From Streptomyces sp. NBC_00236 (lineage in GTDB: Bacteria > Actinomycetota > Actinomycetes > Streptomycetales > Streptomycetaceae): a stretch of DNA of 64,000 nucleotides. Where the stretch lies: the NCBI RefSeq assembly GCF_036195045.1, contig NZ_CP108100.1, forward strand, positions 558,001 to 622,000, in the 5' to 3' direction. Positions 16,717 to 25,557 of this stretch are shown in pieces (the stretch's first letter is position 1; each line of letters begins with the position of its first letter). The notes under the pieces are model-generated. The model saw nothing but the letters and a program-made list of their open reading frames with translations, made no database searches and was not told where the DNA came from. A program made the translations under genes and the position numbers.

Positions 16717-17778
16717 ATGGAGTCACACGGGCATGCGGCCGGGGAGTACGTCCTCGGCGTCGACTCGGGCGGTTCCGGGCTGAGGGTGGCGCTGGGCGCC
16801 GTGGCCGGAGAAGGCCCCGTGGCCACGGCGGAGTGCGCCGAGCCGGTGCGGACCGGCCCCGCCGGTATCGACGCCGCCCATCTCCTCGATCAGCTGCTGC
16901 CCACCGTCCGGCGCCTGCTCGCCCGGCACGGCGGAGGCGACCGGATCGCCGCCGCCGCGATCGGGGCGGCCGGCATGGCCACCCTGGGCGACCAGTTGCG
17001 CGCCGAACTGCCCTCGGCCCTGGCGGACGCGTTCGGTCTGCGGCGGCTCGCACTGGCCGCCGACGCGGTGACGGCGTACGCCGGAGCGGTCGGGCAACGG
17101 CCCGGCGCGGTCGTGGCCGCCGGTACCGGCCTGATCGCGCTGGGAACGGATCTCAGGCAGTGGCGAAGGGCCGACGGCTGGGGGCATCTGCTGGGCGACA
17201 GCGGAGGCGGCGCATGGATCGGGCGGGCCGGGCTCGACGCGGCGATGCGCGCCCACGACGGGCGGCGCGGGGGCTCCCCGGCACTGCTGGCCAGGCTGGA
17301 GGCCGTGTTCGGCCCGGCCCCGGAACTGCCCGGCCTGCTCTATCCGCGTACCGACCGGCCCGCGGTCCTGGCCTCGTTCGCCCCCGAGGTGGCCGCGTGC
17401 GCGACGCACGACCCCGTCGCCGAAGCCATCCTCCGTGACGCCGCCGGGCACATCGCCGAGGCCGCCGCCGCGGTGTGCCCACAGGTGGGTGCGGAGGGCG
17501 CGGAGAGCGAAGTGGCGCTGACCGGTGGCTTGTTCCGCATGGGCGAGCCGCTGCTCGCACCGCTGCGCGAGGAGCTGGCGCGACAGCTGCCGCAGGCACG
17601 GGCGGTCCCCGGTTCGGGTGATCCGCTGACCGGTTCGCTGCGCATCGCACAGGCGCTCGCCACCGACGGGCTTCGGCTGCCGCTCCACCCCACGCTGCTC
17701 CGGGTCACCGTGTCCCCGCCGGAATCCGGCACCTCCCGAGGGGCGACAGAGCAGGGCAGTCGACCGGTAAGCCACTGA
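16717..17778 (+). CDS. BadF/BadG/BcrA/BcrD-type ATPase, N-acetylglucosamine kinase-like
   Basis: A 353-residue protein of the ASKHA fold. The phosphate-1 loop is [16 protein letters not shown], the phosphate-2 region is [15 protein letters not shown], the sugar-binding segment is [23 protein letters not shown], and [11 protein letters not shown] is the adenosine motif. This layout is that of GlcNAc kinases that phosphorylate amino-sugars for recycling. ATG 16717-16719 follows GGGAG. It sits alone between ung and the CbiX-like gene. No DasR site was seen upstream, so the exact sugar is unproven. Confidence 0.85.
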   Translation: MESHGHAAGEYVLGVDSGGSGLRVALGAVAGEGPVATAECAEPVRTGPAGIDAAHLLDQLLPTVRRLLARHGGGDRIAAAAIGAAGMATLGDQLRAELPSALADAFGLRRLALAADAVTAYAGAVGQRPGAVVAAGTGLIALGTDLRQWRRADGWGHLLGDSGGGAWIGRAGLDAAMRAHDGRRGGSPALLARLEAVFGPAPELPGLLYPRTDRPAVLASFAPEVAACATHDPVAEAILRDAAGHIAEAAAAVCPQVGAEGAESEVALTGGLFRMGEPLLAPLREELARQLPQARAVPGSGDPLTGSLRIAQALATDGLRLPLHPTLLRVTVSPPESGTSRGATEQGSRPVSH

Positions 17779-17858
17779 TCGGATAAATGCGGACAGACAA
17801 CGCTCGACCGGCCCCTCCCTGAGCAGCGAGGTACCCAAAACCAGTAGCATGCGGCGCC

Positions 17859-18782
17859 ATGAGCACCCCCACTGGGCCCGCTTCCGGCCTGCCTGTACGA
17901 ATGCCGCGACCTCGCCAGTCCGGACGGCACCGCCGCCCGGAGCCCGTGGTCGCACCTGAGGGCGCTGCCGCGCTCGTTCTCGCCGTTCCCGGTACCCCCT
18001 CCCCGGCCAGCCGCAGTCTGGCCGAAGAGGTCATCAGCATCGCCCGCTCCGAGCTGCCCGGTCTGAACGCCCTGATCGGTTACCTCGACGGCGACGACGC
18101 CGAGTACCCCACTCTTGCGTCCGTTCTCGCGCACGCCGCCGCCGAGCGCATCGCGCGCTTCGAGCAGGCGAAGGCCGTCGGCCGTGAGGTGGCCGAGCCC
18201 GAGGGCCCGGCCGCCGTCGTGGTGCCGCTGCTCGCGGGGCCCGACAACACGCTGGTCCAGCGGATACGCCGCGCGATCGAGGACAGCCTGGCTCCGGCCG
18301 AGCTGACCGATGTGCTCGGCCCGCACCCGCTGCTCGCCGAGGCGCTGCACGTACGCCTCTCCGAGGCCGGCCTGGCCCGTGCGGACCGCGCGAGGCTGTT
18401 CACCGTGGCCACGGCCGCCGACGGCATCGTGCTGGCCACCGTGGGCGGCGAGGAGGCCGTGCAGGCGGCGGGGATCACCGGCATGCTCCTGGCCGCCCGG
18501 CTCGCGGTACCGGTGATGGCCGCAGCCCTCGACGTCGAGGGCTCGGTCGCCTCGATCGCCGAGCAGCTGAAGGGGTCCGGCTCGCTGCAGCTGGCCGTGG
18601 CGCCCTATCTGGTGGGCCCCGAGGTGGCCGACGGGATGCTGGACGCCGCGGTGAAGGAGGCCGGCTGCGCGAGCGCCGAGCCGCTCGGCGCGTACCCGGC
18701 GATCGGCAAGCTGGTGCTGTCGATGTACATGTCCTCGCTCGGCATCACTCCGGCGGTGGCGCAGGGAGCCCAGACGATCTGA
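17859..18782 (+). CDS. CbiX/sirohydrochlorin chelatase-like protein
   Basis: A 307-residue cytoplasmic protein with two chelatase-like alpha/beta halves. The second half is recognisable: AAVVVPLLAGPDNTLVQRIRRAI, LGPHPLLAEALHVRLSEAGLA, LQLAVAPYLVGPEVADGMLD. CbiX-type enzymes insert cobalt or iron into sirohydrochlorin. The usual metal-binding histidines are reduced to the one in GPHPLL, and the gene stands away from sirohaem or cobalamin genes, so enzymatic activity is doubtful. Terminator hairpins follow. Confidence 0.75.
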   Translation: MSTPTGPASGLPVRMPRPRQSGRHRRPEPVVAPEGAAALVLAVPGTPSPASRSLAEEVISIARSELPGLNALIGYLDGDDAEYPTLASVLAHAAAERIARFEQAKAVGREVAEPEGPAAVVVPLLAGPDNTLVQRIRRAIEDSLAPAELTDVLGPHPLLAEALHVRLSEAGLARADRARLFTVATAADGIVLATVGGEEAVQAAGITGMLLAARLAVPVMAAALDVEGSVASIAEQLKGSGSLQLAVAPYLVGPEVADGMLDAAVKEAGCASAEPLGAYPAIGKLVLSMYMSSLGITPAVAQGAQTI

Positions 18783-18797
18783 TCCGGGAGCCGGGTG

Positions 18798-18829
18798 CGC
18801 CGTCCGTCGCGGGAGCGGGACGGACGGCG
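18798..18829 (+). terminator. First hairpin after the CbiX-like gene
   Basis: Perfect 11-base arms around a 10-base loop, 15 bases after the stop codon. Confidence 0.6.
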
Positions 18830-18852
18830 CGCATGGACCGCCCGTGACAGAC

Positions 18853-18890
18853 GTATGCCCCGGGACCCGCCGGCGGGTCCCGGGGCATAC
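18853..18890. terminator. Bidirectional terminator between convergent genes
   Basis: A 38-bp perfect palindrome (19 + 19) lies midway between the convergent CbiX-like and lactonase genes. Perfect symmetry means it can terminate both transcripts. Confidence 0.75.
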
Positions 18891-18928
18891 GCCGTTCGTC
18901 GGCGCCTCGCCCTCGGCTCCTCGGCTCC

Positions 18929-19993
18929 TCAGCCGAAGATCACGCAGGAGGCCGCAGGGGCCTCCAGGGACCCTTCCGGCGCCGGGACACCGGTCTCCTG
19001 GTCCACGGCGAACCAGCTGACGTCCCCCGACCTCTCGTTGGCGGCGTACAGCCGCCGGCCGGTGGGGTCGAGGGCGAGGTCGCGCGGCCAGTGCCCGCCA
19101 CAGCTCACGGTCGTGACCAGGGACACCTGCTCGCCCGTGGCATCGAGGGCGAGTACCGAGATGCTGTCGTGGCCCCGGTTGGCCACCCAGAGGAACCGGC
19201 CGTCGTGCGCGGCGACGACCTCGGACGGATAGCTCGCGGGGCCCGCGTCACCGCTCGCCCCGTCGGGCAGTACGGGCGTCTCGCCGATGGCCTCCAGGGC
19301 GCCGGTGGAGGCGTCCCAGCGGCACACCGTGACCGTGGGCTCCAGCTCGTTCAGCACATAGGCGTGGCCGCCCGCGGGGTGGAACGCGAGATGGCGCGGG
19401 CCGGTACCGGGCCGCAGCGCCGTCTCGCCGTGCGGCCGCAGCTGCCCGGTGTCGGGGTCGAGCACACAGATCCGTACGGAGTCGGTGCCGAGGTCGACGC
19501 TGAGCACCCATTTGCCCGACGGATCGGGAAGGACCTGGTGGGCGTGCGGCCCCTCCTGGCGTTCGGCGACCGGACCGCTGCCCTCGTGCGCACGTACACA
19601 GGCGGCCGCGCCGAGCGAACCGTCGGCGAGCACGGGCAGGGTGGTGACGCTGCCGGAGCCGTAGTTGGCGGTGACCGCATGGCCGCCCGCGAGCGCGATG
19701 TGGGTCGGACCGTCGCCGTCGACCGGCCGGAGCTCCCCGAGGGGCCTCGGAACGTCGTGCCCGGCATCGAAGGCTGCTGCCGCACCCTTCTCCGTCTCGC
19801 TCACCGCGTAGAGGACCGCGCCTCCGGGGCCCCGGCCGAGCGCGAGGTACGAGGGATCGGGTACGGCGTCCGTCGTACCGAGGACGGTGAGCGCCCCTGT
19901 CTCCTCGTCCACGGCGGCGACGGTGATGCCGCGCCCGCCCGCCGAGGTGAACGACCCGATGAATGCCCGCCCGGCACCGTTGCTGCTGTCCAC
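18929..19993 (-). CDS. Lactonase family protein (6-phosphogluconolactonase-like seven-blade propeller)
   Basis: A 354-residue member of the Pgl/YbhE lactonase family. Typical blade motifs are FIGSFTSAGGRGITVAAVDEETG, VPDPSYLALG, PTHIALAGGHAVTANYGSGSV, GPHAHQVLPDPSGKWVLSVDLG, GPRHLAFHPAGGHAYVLNEL, ASYPSEVVAAHDGRFLWVANRGHDSI and GHWPRDLALDPTGRRLYAANERSGDV. Family members hydrolyse 6-phosphogluconolactone or other lactones; no signal peptide is seen. Start is GTG 19991-19993 after GGAGAGAGG. No pentose-phosphate neighbours are present, so the substrate is unassigned. Confidence 0.9.
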   Translation of the reverse strand: MDSSNGAGRAFIGSFTSAGGRGITVAAVDEETGALTVLGTTDAVPDPSYLALGRGPGGAVLYAVSETEKGAAAAFDAGHDVPRPLGELRPVDGDGPTHIALAGGHAVTANYGSGSVTTLPVLADGSLGAAACVRAHEGSGPVAERQEGPHAHQVLPDPSGKWVLSVDLGTDSVRICVLDPDTGQLRPHGETALRPGTGPRHLAFHPAGGHAYVLNELEPTVTVCRWDASTGALEAIGETPVLPDGASGDAGPASYPSEVVAAHDGRFLWVANRGHDSISVLALDATGEQVSLVTTVSCGGHWPRDLALDPTGRRLYAANERSGDVSWFAVDQETGVPAPEGSLEAPAASCVIFG

Positions 19994-20123
19994 CGCACTG
20001 CCTCTCTCCGCCGACTGATCGCGACGACGACGGCCGCCGCGATCTTCCGCGGCGACCGTAGCAGTGCTGCCATTTGGTCCGGACCAGGGGTACGGACGCA
20101 GGGGTGCGAAGTCGGGTGCGGGA

Positions 20124-21635
20124 TCAGGCCGGGAGGAGAGGCCCGCGGCGCGGGGCGTGCAGGGGCGCGGCCAGTTCGGCGAGGGCGCGCTCCAGGCCGT
20201 GCAGGTGGGCGAGGGCGGGTTCGGTGGCCGCCGCGTGCGCCGGGAGGGCCCCGGTCACCGTGGCGCGGGCCGGGCGCTCGGACGCGGTGAGCGCCTCCAC
20301 GGCGCTCTCGACGCGCCAGCAGGCCGCAGCGAGCCGGGCATCGTGGGAGGCCTCCGGGTCCGCGGCCACGGAGGCCAGTCCGCGCACTTCCCGCGCACAG
20401 TCGTCGAGCAGGGCGAGCACGTGCCGCGCCCGTCGCTTGCGGGCCCTCATCGGGTTGAGCGGGTGCACCAGCGGCGCGAGCGACAGGCGCACCCGGCCGA
20501 GGATCGCCTCCAGTTCACCGACGCGCCGCGGCGGGTCGGCGTCCTCGCTCCCGGCGAGCCGTGCGGCGGCCTCGGCCGTGCACGTGTGCACGCATCGCAG
20601 CGCGCGCTCCACCCACACCTCGGTCACCGAGTGCGTGGTGACCGGCAGCACGAACAGCACCGCCAATACGGCACCGAGCGCACCGATCCCCGTCTCGGTC
20701 ACCCGCAGCACGAGCAGATCCGTGTCGAGCACGCCGAGCAGCCCGTACAGCATGCTCGCCATCACGGTCACGGCCAGCATCATCCAGGTGTAGGAGACGG
20801 CAGCGGAGTAGAAGATCCCGAACACGCTGATCGCCACGACCACGGCGGCCACGACCGGCTCGTGGTGGAGCGGCACGGCCACCGCGAAGCCCAGACCGAT
20901 CCCGAGCACCGTCCCCAGGAATCGCCTGAACCCGCGCACCACGGTCTCGCCCCGTGAGGTCGTGGCCACGAACACCCACCAGGTGGCGCCGACCGCCCAG
21001 TACCAACGCTGATCGGAGAGCACCTGCCCCACGGCGAGTGCGAACCCCGATCCCAGCGTCGCCTGCACGGCCTGCCGTGTCGTGATCCTCGCGAGCCCCG
21101 CTCCCCCGGCGGGCGGAGCGATCGCCACCGGTGCCGCGAAGCGCCGCTCGTAGCACCACACCCCGAACCGGACCACCGACGACGCGACGAGCGACAGCAG
21201 CACGGCCACGTACAGTTCGGGCAGCCGGCCGGGAACGGTGTGCAGGAACTGGGCGGAGAAATAGGCCATGAAGCCGAACACGCCCAGTGAGTGCCCGCGG
21301 GGCCCCCACCGCCGCGCGTACACACCCGCCCCCACGACCGCGAGGAACGCCAGGTCGCGCGCGACGGGCACATCGTGCAGCACGGCCGCGAGCGTGAGCA
21401 CCGGCAGGCCGACGACGGGGAGGAGTGCGGTCGTGGCCGCCTGTCCACGCACCGTCGGGTCGGTCACCGTGAACAGGGCGAGCAGCGCGGCCAGGCCACC
21501 GGTGATGGCCGCCGCCAGCGAGTGCCCGGCCGCCCCGCAGAGCGCCACGGCGAGCCCGATACCGAGCACGGCCCGGGACGCGAACCGCAGCCGGATCCGC
21601 CCCGGATCGCGTGCGACGAACGCCCTCTTCAGCAC
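20124..21635 (-). CDS. FUSC family membrane protein
   Basis: A protein of about 503 residues with two blocks of predicted membrane segments (roughly 20-170 and 200-345), a feature of fusaric-acid-resistance and aromatic-acid efflux proteins. The second block contains TTRQAVQATLGSGFALAVGQ and YWAVGATWWVFVATTSRGETVVRGFRRFLGTVLGIGLG, a FUSC signature. The C-terminal 150 residues are a soluble helical domain. I prefer the GTG at 21633-21635 because it follows GAGGGGCGGGG; ATG 21672-21674 (MSALIH) and 21716 lack a ribosome binding site. It likely exports a weak acid or aromatic compound. Confidence 0.8.
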   Translation of the reverse strand: MLKRAFVARDPGRIRLRFASRAVLGIGLAVALCGAAGHSLAAAITGGLAALLALFTVTDPTVRGQAATTALLPVVGLPVLTLAAVLHDVPVARDLAFLAVVGAGVYARRWGPRGHSLGVFGFMAYFSAQFLHTVPGRLPELYVAVLLSLVASSVVRFGVWCYERRFAAPVAIAPPAGGAGLARITTRQAVQATLGSGFALAVGQVLSDQRWYWAVGATWWVFVATTSRGETVVRGFRRFLGTVLGIGLGFAVAVPLHHEPVVAAVVVAISVFGIFYSAAVSYTWMMLAVTVMASMLYGLLGVLDTDLLVLRVTETGIGALGAVLAVLFVLPVTTHSVTEVWVERALRCVHTCTAEAAARLAGSEDADPPRRVGELEAILGRVRLSLAPLVHPLNPMRARKRRARHVLALLDDCAREVRGLASVAADPEASHDARLAAACWRVESAVEALTASERPARATVTGALPAHAAATEPALAHLHGLERALAELAAPLHAPRRGPLLPA

Positions 21636-21882
21636 GTAGCCCCGCCCCTCTCGCGCATGGATCAGCGCAGACATGAAAAAGGCGCCACAGAGATCCCGGG
21701 GGACCTGCAGCGCCATTGATGGAGCTATTTCAGCATCCGAAGAGCTAATGGTTCAACTTGGACCAGCCTCTATGGGCCAATGGCCCATGATCTCCTCATC
21801 TTGCCGGGCCACGGCAGAGCCAACGGACCAGCCTGCCGCGGCACCCCTCGTGCCTCACCCGGCAAGGCACACCCCCTGCTTC
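21636..21882. other. Upstream region of the FUSC gene with two palindromes
   Basis: About 250 bases, more AT-rich than average. It holds an imperfect palindrome GGTTCAACTTGGACC (21750-21764) and a perfect one, TGGGCCA-A-TGGCCCA (21773-21787). Both look like operator sites for the FUSC promoter. No gene is seen. Confidence 0.4.
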
Positions 21883-22848
21883 CTAGTGCGCGGCCGTGTC
21901 GTCGGGCCAGATGCCTATGTGATCGGCCTCCAGCTCCAGCATCACGCGATCACGCATGCCCAGGGCCTCGGTGTGATCGGCCGGCAGCTGAAGACGGCCC
22001 GCGCGGTCCAGCATCGCGTACTCCCTGGCCACCACCGATTCCTGGCCCGTCGTCGCGTCGATCTCCGTACGCCGCAGGGTCTCCGTGGAGGTACGACCGT
22101 CACGAATGGCCACCGTGCGGGTGACCTCCGAGGCCACCGACTGGTCGTGGGTGACGATCAGGATCGTCGTGCCGAGCTCCTGGTTCGCCATGCGGAGCGC
22201 GGCGAAGACCTGCTCGCCCGTCTGGGAGTCGAGCTCTCCCGTCGGCTCGTCCGCCAGCAGCACCGACGGTTCGTTCGCCAGTGCCACCGCGATGGAGACG
22301 CGTTGCTGCTGGCCGCCGGACATCTGGTGCGGGCGGCGGTCGCGGCAGTCGGCCACCTCCAGCAGGGAGAGCAGCGATTCGGCGCGCGCCGCCCGTTCGG
22401 CCTTCTTCCTCGTACGGCCGGCCAGCTGCATCGGCAGCGTCACGTTCTGCACGGCGCTCAGATACGGCAGGAGATTGCGTGCCGTCTGCTGCCAGACGAA
22501 GCCCACCACCTCGCGCCGGTAGCGCAGCCGGTCCTTGGCGCTCATGGTGAGCAGGTCGCACCCGGCCACCTTCGCGGCGCCCGCCGTCGGCTCGTCCAGA
22601 CCTGCCAGGACGTTCATCAGCGTCGACTTGCCGCTGCCGGACGCCCCGACCAGCGCTATCAGCTCCCCCTCGCGGACCAGCAGGTCCAGCCCCTGCAGCG
22701 CCTGCACCTCGACTCCGTCCGTGGAGAAGATGCGGACCAGCCGGTCGCAGGTGATCAGCGCGTCGTGGCCGTACTCGGGCCGGTCGCGCCGGGCCGCCGC
22801 CCGGCGCTCCAGCTCGCCGAGGGTGATGCCTGTGGATGCCTCGGTCAT
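21883..22848 (-). CDS. ABC transporter ATPase, MacB/LolD type, with AbrB-like C-terminal tail
   Basis: A 321-residue ATPase. Walker A is GASGSGKST (68-76), Q-loop FVWQQ, signature MSGGQQQR (176-183), Walker B VLLADEPTGELDS, switch VTHD. After the ATPase domain (about residue 252) comes a tail whose last part, about 279-315 (MLDRAGRLQLPADHTEALGM, RVMLELEADHIGI), reads like an AbrB/SpoVT swapped-hairpin domain. The ATG overlaps the stop of the permease gene as ATGA, so the two are coupled. It energises the FtsX-like permease(s) upstream. Confidence 0.9.
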   Translation of the reverse strand: MTEASTGITLGELERRAAARRDRPEYGHDALITCDRLVRIFSTDGVEVQALQGLDLLVREGELIALVGASGSGKSTLMNVLAGLDEPTAGAAKVAGCDLLTMSAKDRLRYRREVVGFVWQQTARNLLPYLSAVQNVTLPMQLAGRTRKKAERAARAESLLSLLEVADCRDRRPHQMSGGQQQRVSIAVALANEPSVLLADEPTGELDSQTGEQVFAALRMANQELGTTILIVTHDQSVASEVTRTVAIRDGRTSTETLRRTEIDATTGQESVVAREYAMLDRAGRLQLPADHTEALGMRDRVMLELEADHIGIWPDDTAAH

Positions 22849-25556
22849 CGCGTGTCTCCTACCCTGAGTTCGGTCGTTGTCGTACGCCGGGTGATCAACC
22901 AGGCCTGCGCGGCGGCCACCGCCGTCGCGATCACCACCACACCGAGCGCGGGCAGCAGCAGACTCACCGGATCGACGCGCAGCCGTACGTGGCCGAGCGA
23001 CGCCACCTGCCCGGCGAGGGCGAGCCGGCCGAGGTCGATCCCCGGAGCCAGCAGCAGGATCGCCGCCCAGCCGACCAGCGCACCGCCCACGGCGGCGAGC
23101 AGAGCCTGCGGAAGGTTCTCCAGAATCAGCAGACGGCGCCCCTGCCGGCGGGTCAGGCCCATGGTGCGCAGCCGGGCCAGCATCGCGGTTCGCTCGGCGG
23201 AGGTCTGGAGCAGTGAGAGCACCAGCGCGAGTACCGCGTAGCCGGCTCCCGCCGCCGCGGCCACCGCGTAGATCCGTTCGGCACCGCTCTGCACGGGTGA
23301 GGTCGTGAACCTGTCCCGTTCGGCGGTGCGCAGCTTCACGGTGGCGGAGCCCGCTGCCCGGGCCGCTGCCTCGATGTCTGCGCCGGCGACGGAGGACCCG
23401 GATATCAGCAGCGTGGAAGCGGGGTGCCTGTCCGGCAGACCTGCTGCGTCGACCACCAGGAAGTCGCCATCTGTGACGGCGGGAGTGGAGGTGCGCACCA
23501 TGTCCACGCGGACCGAGAACGGGCCGTCCGCCTCGCCGATCTCCGTCGTACGGCCGCGCAACCGCTCGGCGACGGCGGGCGAGGCGAGCGCGGGCAGCGC
23601 CCCGGAGGACTTCCGCAGTTCGGCGGCCCGGAACGAGCCGAGGCCGGTGCGGCCGGCGAGACGCGCGTACGAATCGGGGTCGACGGCGAGCAGCGTGACG
23701 CGGTCGAGCCGGCCGTCCCGCAGGTCCAGGTCGAGCTCCCGGTAGACGGGCGCGACATCGCTCACCCCGGCCAGCTTCCGAACCGTGCCGGCCAGCTGGT
23801 CCGGCAGCCCCTGGTCCGCGTCGATCCGGGCATCGGCACCGACGGCGGCCAAGGACGCCCGGTCCCGGGCATCGGCGACGCCGGAGAGGACCGAGCCGCC
23901 GAACGCCACCGTCGTCAGGGCCACGAGCAGTGCCAGCAGCGGAAGCACGGTGGTGGCGGAGGAGCGGCCCGCACGGGCGAGTGACAGAAAGCCGACCACT
24001 CCGCGCCGTCGCGCCACCGGCAGCGCCGCGAGCCGCAGGGGCAGCGGATACAGCCGCACGAGCAGCAGCGCGGCGATCACACCCACCAGTACCGGGGCGG
24101 CGCTGATCAGCGCGTCCGCGTCACCGTCCGAGGCGCCCCGGCGCCGCAGTGCGGTGACCGCCGCCACGGCCAGCACCAGCAGCGTCAGTTCCGCCACGGT
24201 CCGGCGGCGCGACGGCCTGGCCCGTACGAGATCGTCCCGGTCACCGTGCAGGCGCGGCCGCCGGTGCAGGAACGCCGCTCTCAGCGGCAGCGCGGCACAG
24301 GCGAGCAGCGCGACCGCGGCCGAGGCGAGCAGCGCCGGCAACGTCCGCCCCTCGGGAACGACGACGAGCGCGAGCGCGCAGCCGAGTGCCGCGCCGGCCG
24401 TTACGGGAACGGCGACCTCGGCGAGCAGCCGCCCCGCGATGCCGAGGACCGAACCGCCCCGCGAGCGGAGCAGCGACAACTCGCCGTGCCGGCGCGAGGC
24501 GGCCAGGCCGCCGGCCATCAACAGGACGACGCCCGCGACGCTGCCGACGCCGAAGGCCGCGACGGCGACCACCGGGTTGATGGCGGCACGGATGCCGTCG
24601 AACTCGACGAGGACGTCGTCCAGGCCGGTGCTGACCTCCAGCTGCGGCGCGACCTCGGTGCGCAGCGCGCTGAGCAGCGGGCCCTGTTCGAGGGAGGCGA
24701 TCGTCTGCCTGATCCGGGGCAGGTCGGCGCTGTCCATCCCCGCCGGGTCAGGAGCCACGCGCCAGTAGGCCTCGCCCCCCATGGACAGCAGGACGGGTGC
24801 CGCTTCGGGGGCCAGCAGCAGTGCGCCGTGCCAGTACGGCAGAGGGGGTTGATCGGGCGTGTGGAGGAACGCCGGTGTGCGCAGCACGGATTCGACGGAC
24901 CAGTAGCTCTGCTCCGGCCGCAGGGGTTCGACGATGCCGGTGACGCGCACGGCGAGGGGCTCACGGCGGCCCCCCGCCACATGGACGGTCGAGCCGACCT
25001 TGATCCGCAGCGACCTGGCAGTGGCGGAGGTGACCGCTGCCTCGACGGTTCCGGTGCCCGGGTTGACGGACCCCGCGGCCGCCCTGGGCAGCCGTCCCGA
25101 GGCCAGCGTGGAGTGCTCGGCGACCGCGGTCTGGGCGGAGAGGGTGAATACCGGCCAGCCGCCGTTCAGCTCGGGCAGCCACGCGTCGGTGGCCTCCACC
25201 GGCTTGCGGGTGCGTGCTCCGTAGGCGGACTGACCGGTGTCGACGCGCAGCGAATCCGGCAGGGCGGCCAGAATCTGCTGGTAGTTCTCGGTCAGCCGAC
25301 GGGCCTCCAGCGCATCGAAGGCGCTTCCCGGTGCACCGTCCACGTCCTGCCACGGATCGCTGCTCAGCTGGATGACGCTGCCGTCCGGCGAGGTGGCGCT
25401 CACCTCGTGGCGCAGGCCCCGGCTTTCGTACCCGGCCACCGCGCCCGGGAACGCCGCGGCAAGGAACGAGGTGACCAGGACGAGGAACAGCAGGGCGACG
25501 GCGGACCCCGGCGCCGTACGCAGCCGGGTGCGGACCCAGGGGGCGTTGGCCTGCAT
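22845..25556 (-). CDS. FtsX-like ABC permease (MacB-type), 903 aa
   Basis: A large inner-membrane permease starting MQANAPWVRTRLRTAPG, with a first membrane segment at about 17-42. A long extracytoplasmic domain follows, then membrane segments grouped in the middle and at the C-terminus; the last FtsX block is IYAVAAAAGAGYAVLALVLSLLQTSAERTAMLARLRTMGLTRRQ in the sequence. The ATG follows GGAGGCGAG and is 1 bp from the stop of the upstream permease. Such permeases with cytoplasmic ATPases export lipoproteins, peptides or antibiotics, or work as mechanotransmitters. The substrate is unknown. Confidence 0.88.
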   Translation of the reverse strand: MQANAPWVRTRLRTAPGSAVALLFLVLVTSFLAAAFPGAVAGYESRGLRHEVSATSPDGSVIQLSSDPWQDVDGAPGSAFDALEARRLTENYQQILAALPDSLRVDTGQSAYGARTRKPVEATDAWLPELNGGWPVFTLSAQTAVAEHSTLASGRLPRAAAGSVNPGTGTVEAAVTSATARSLRIKVGSTVHVAGGRREPLAVRVTGIVEPLRPEQSYWSVESVLRTPAFLHTPDQPPLPYWHGALLLAPEAAPVLLSMGGEAYWRVAPDPAGMDSADLPRIRQTIASLEQGPLLSALRTEVAPQLEVSTGLDDVLVEFDGIRAAINPVVAVAAFGVGSVAGVVLLMAGGLAASRRHGELSLLRSRGGSVLGIAGRLLAEVAVPVTAGAALGCALALVVVPEGRTLPALLASAAVALLACAALPLRAAFLHRRPRLHGDRDDLVRARPSRRRTVAELTLLVLAVAAVTALRRRGASDGDADALISAAPVLVGVIAALLLVRLYPLPLRLAALPVARRRGVVGFLSLARAGRSSATTVLPLLALLVALTTVAFGGSVLSGVADARDRASLAAVGADARIDADQGLPDQLAGTVRKLAGVSDVAPVYRELDLDLRDGRLDRVTLLAVDPDSYARLAGRTGLGSFRAAELRKSSGALPALASPAVAERLRGRTTEIGEADGPFSVRVDMVRTSTPAVTDGDFLVVDAAGLPDRHPASTLLISGSSVAGADIEAAARAAGSATVKLRTAERDRFTTSPVQSGAERIYAVAAAAGAGYAVLALVLSLLQTSAERTAMLARLRTMGLTRRQGRRLLILENLPQALLAAVGGALVGWAAILLLAPGIDLGRLALAGQVASLGHVRLRVDPVSLLLPALGVVVIATAVAAAQAWLITRRTTTTELRVGDTR

Positions 25557-25557
25557 A

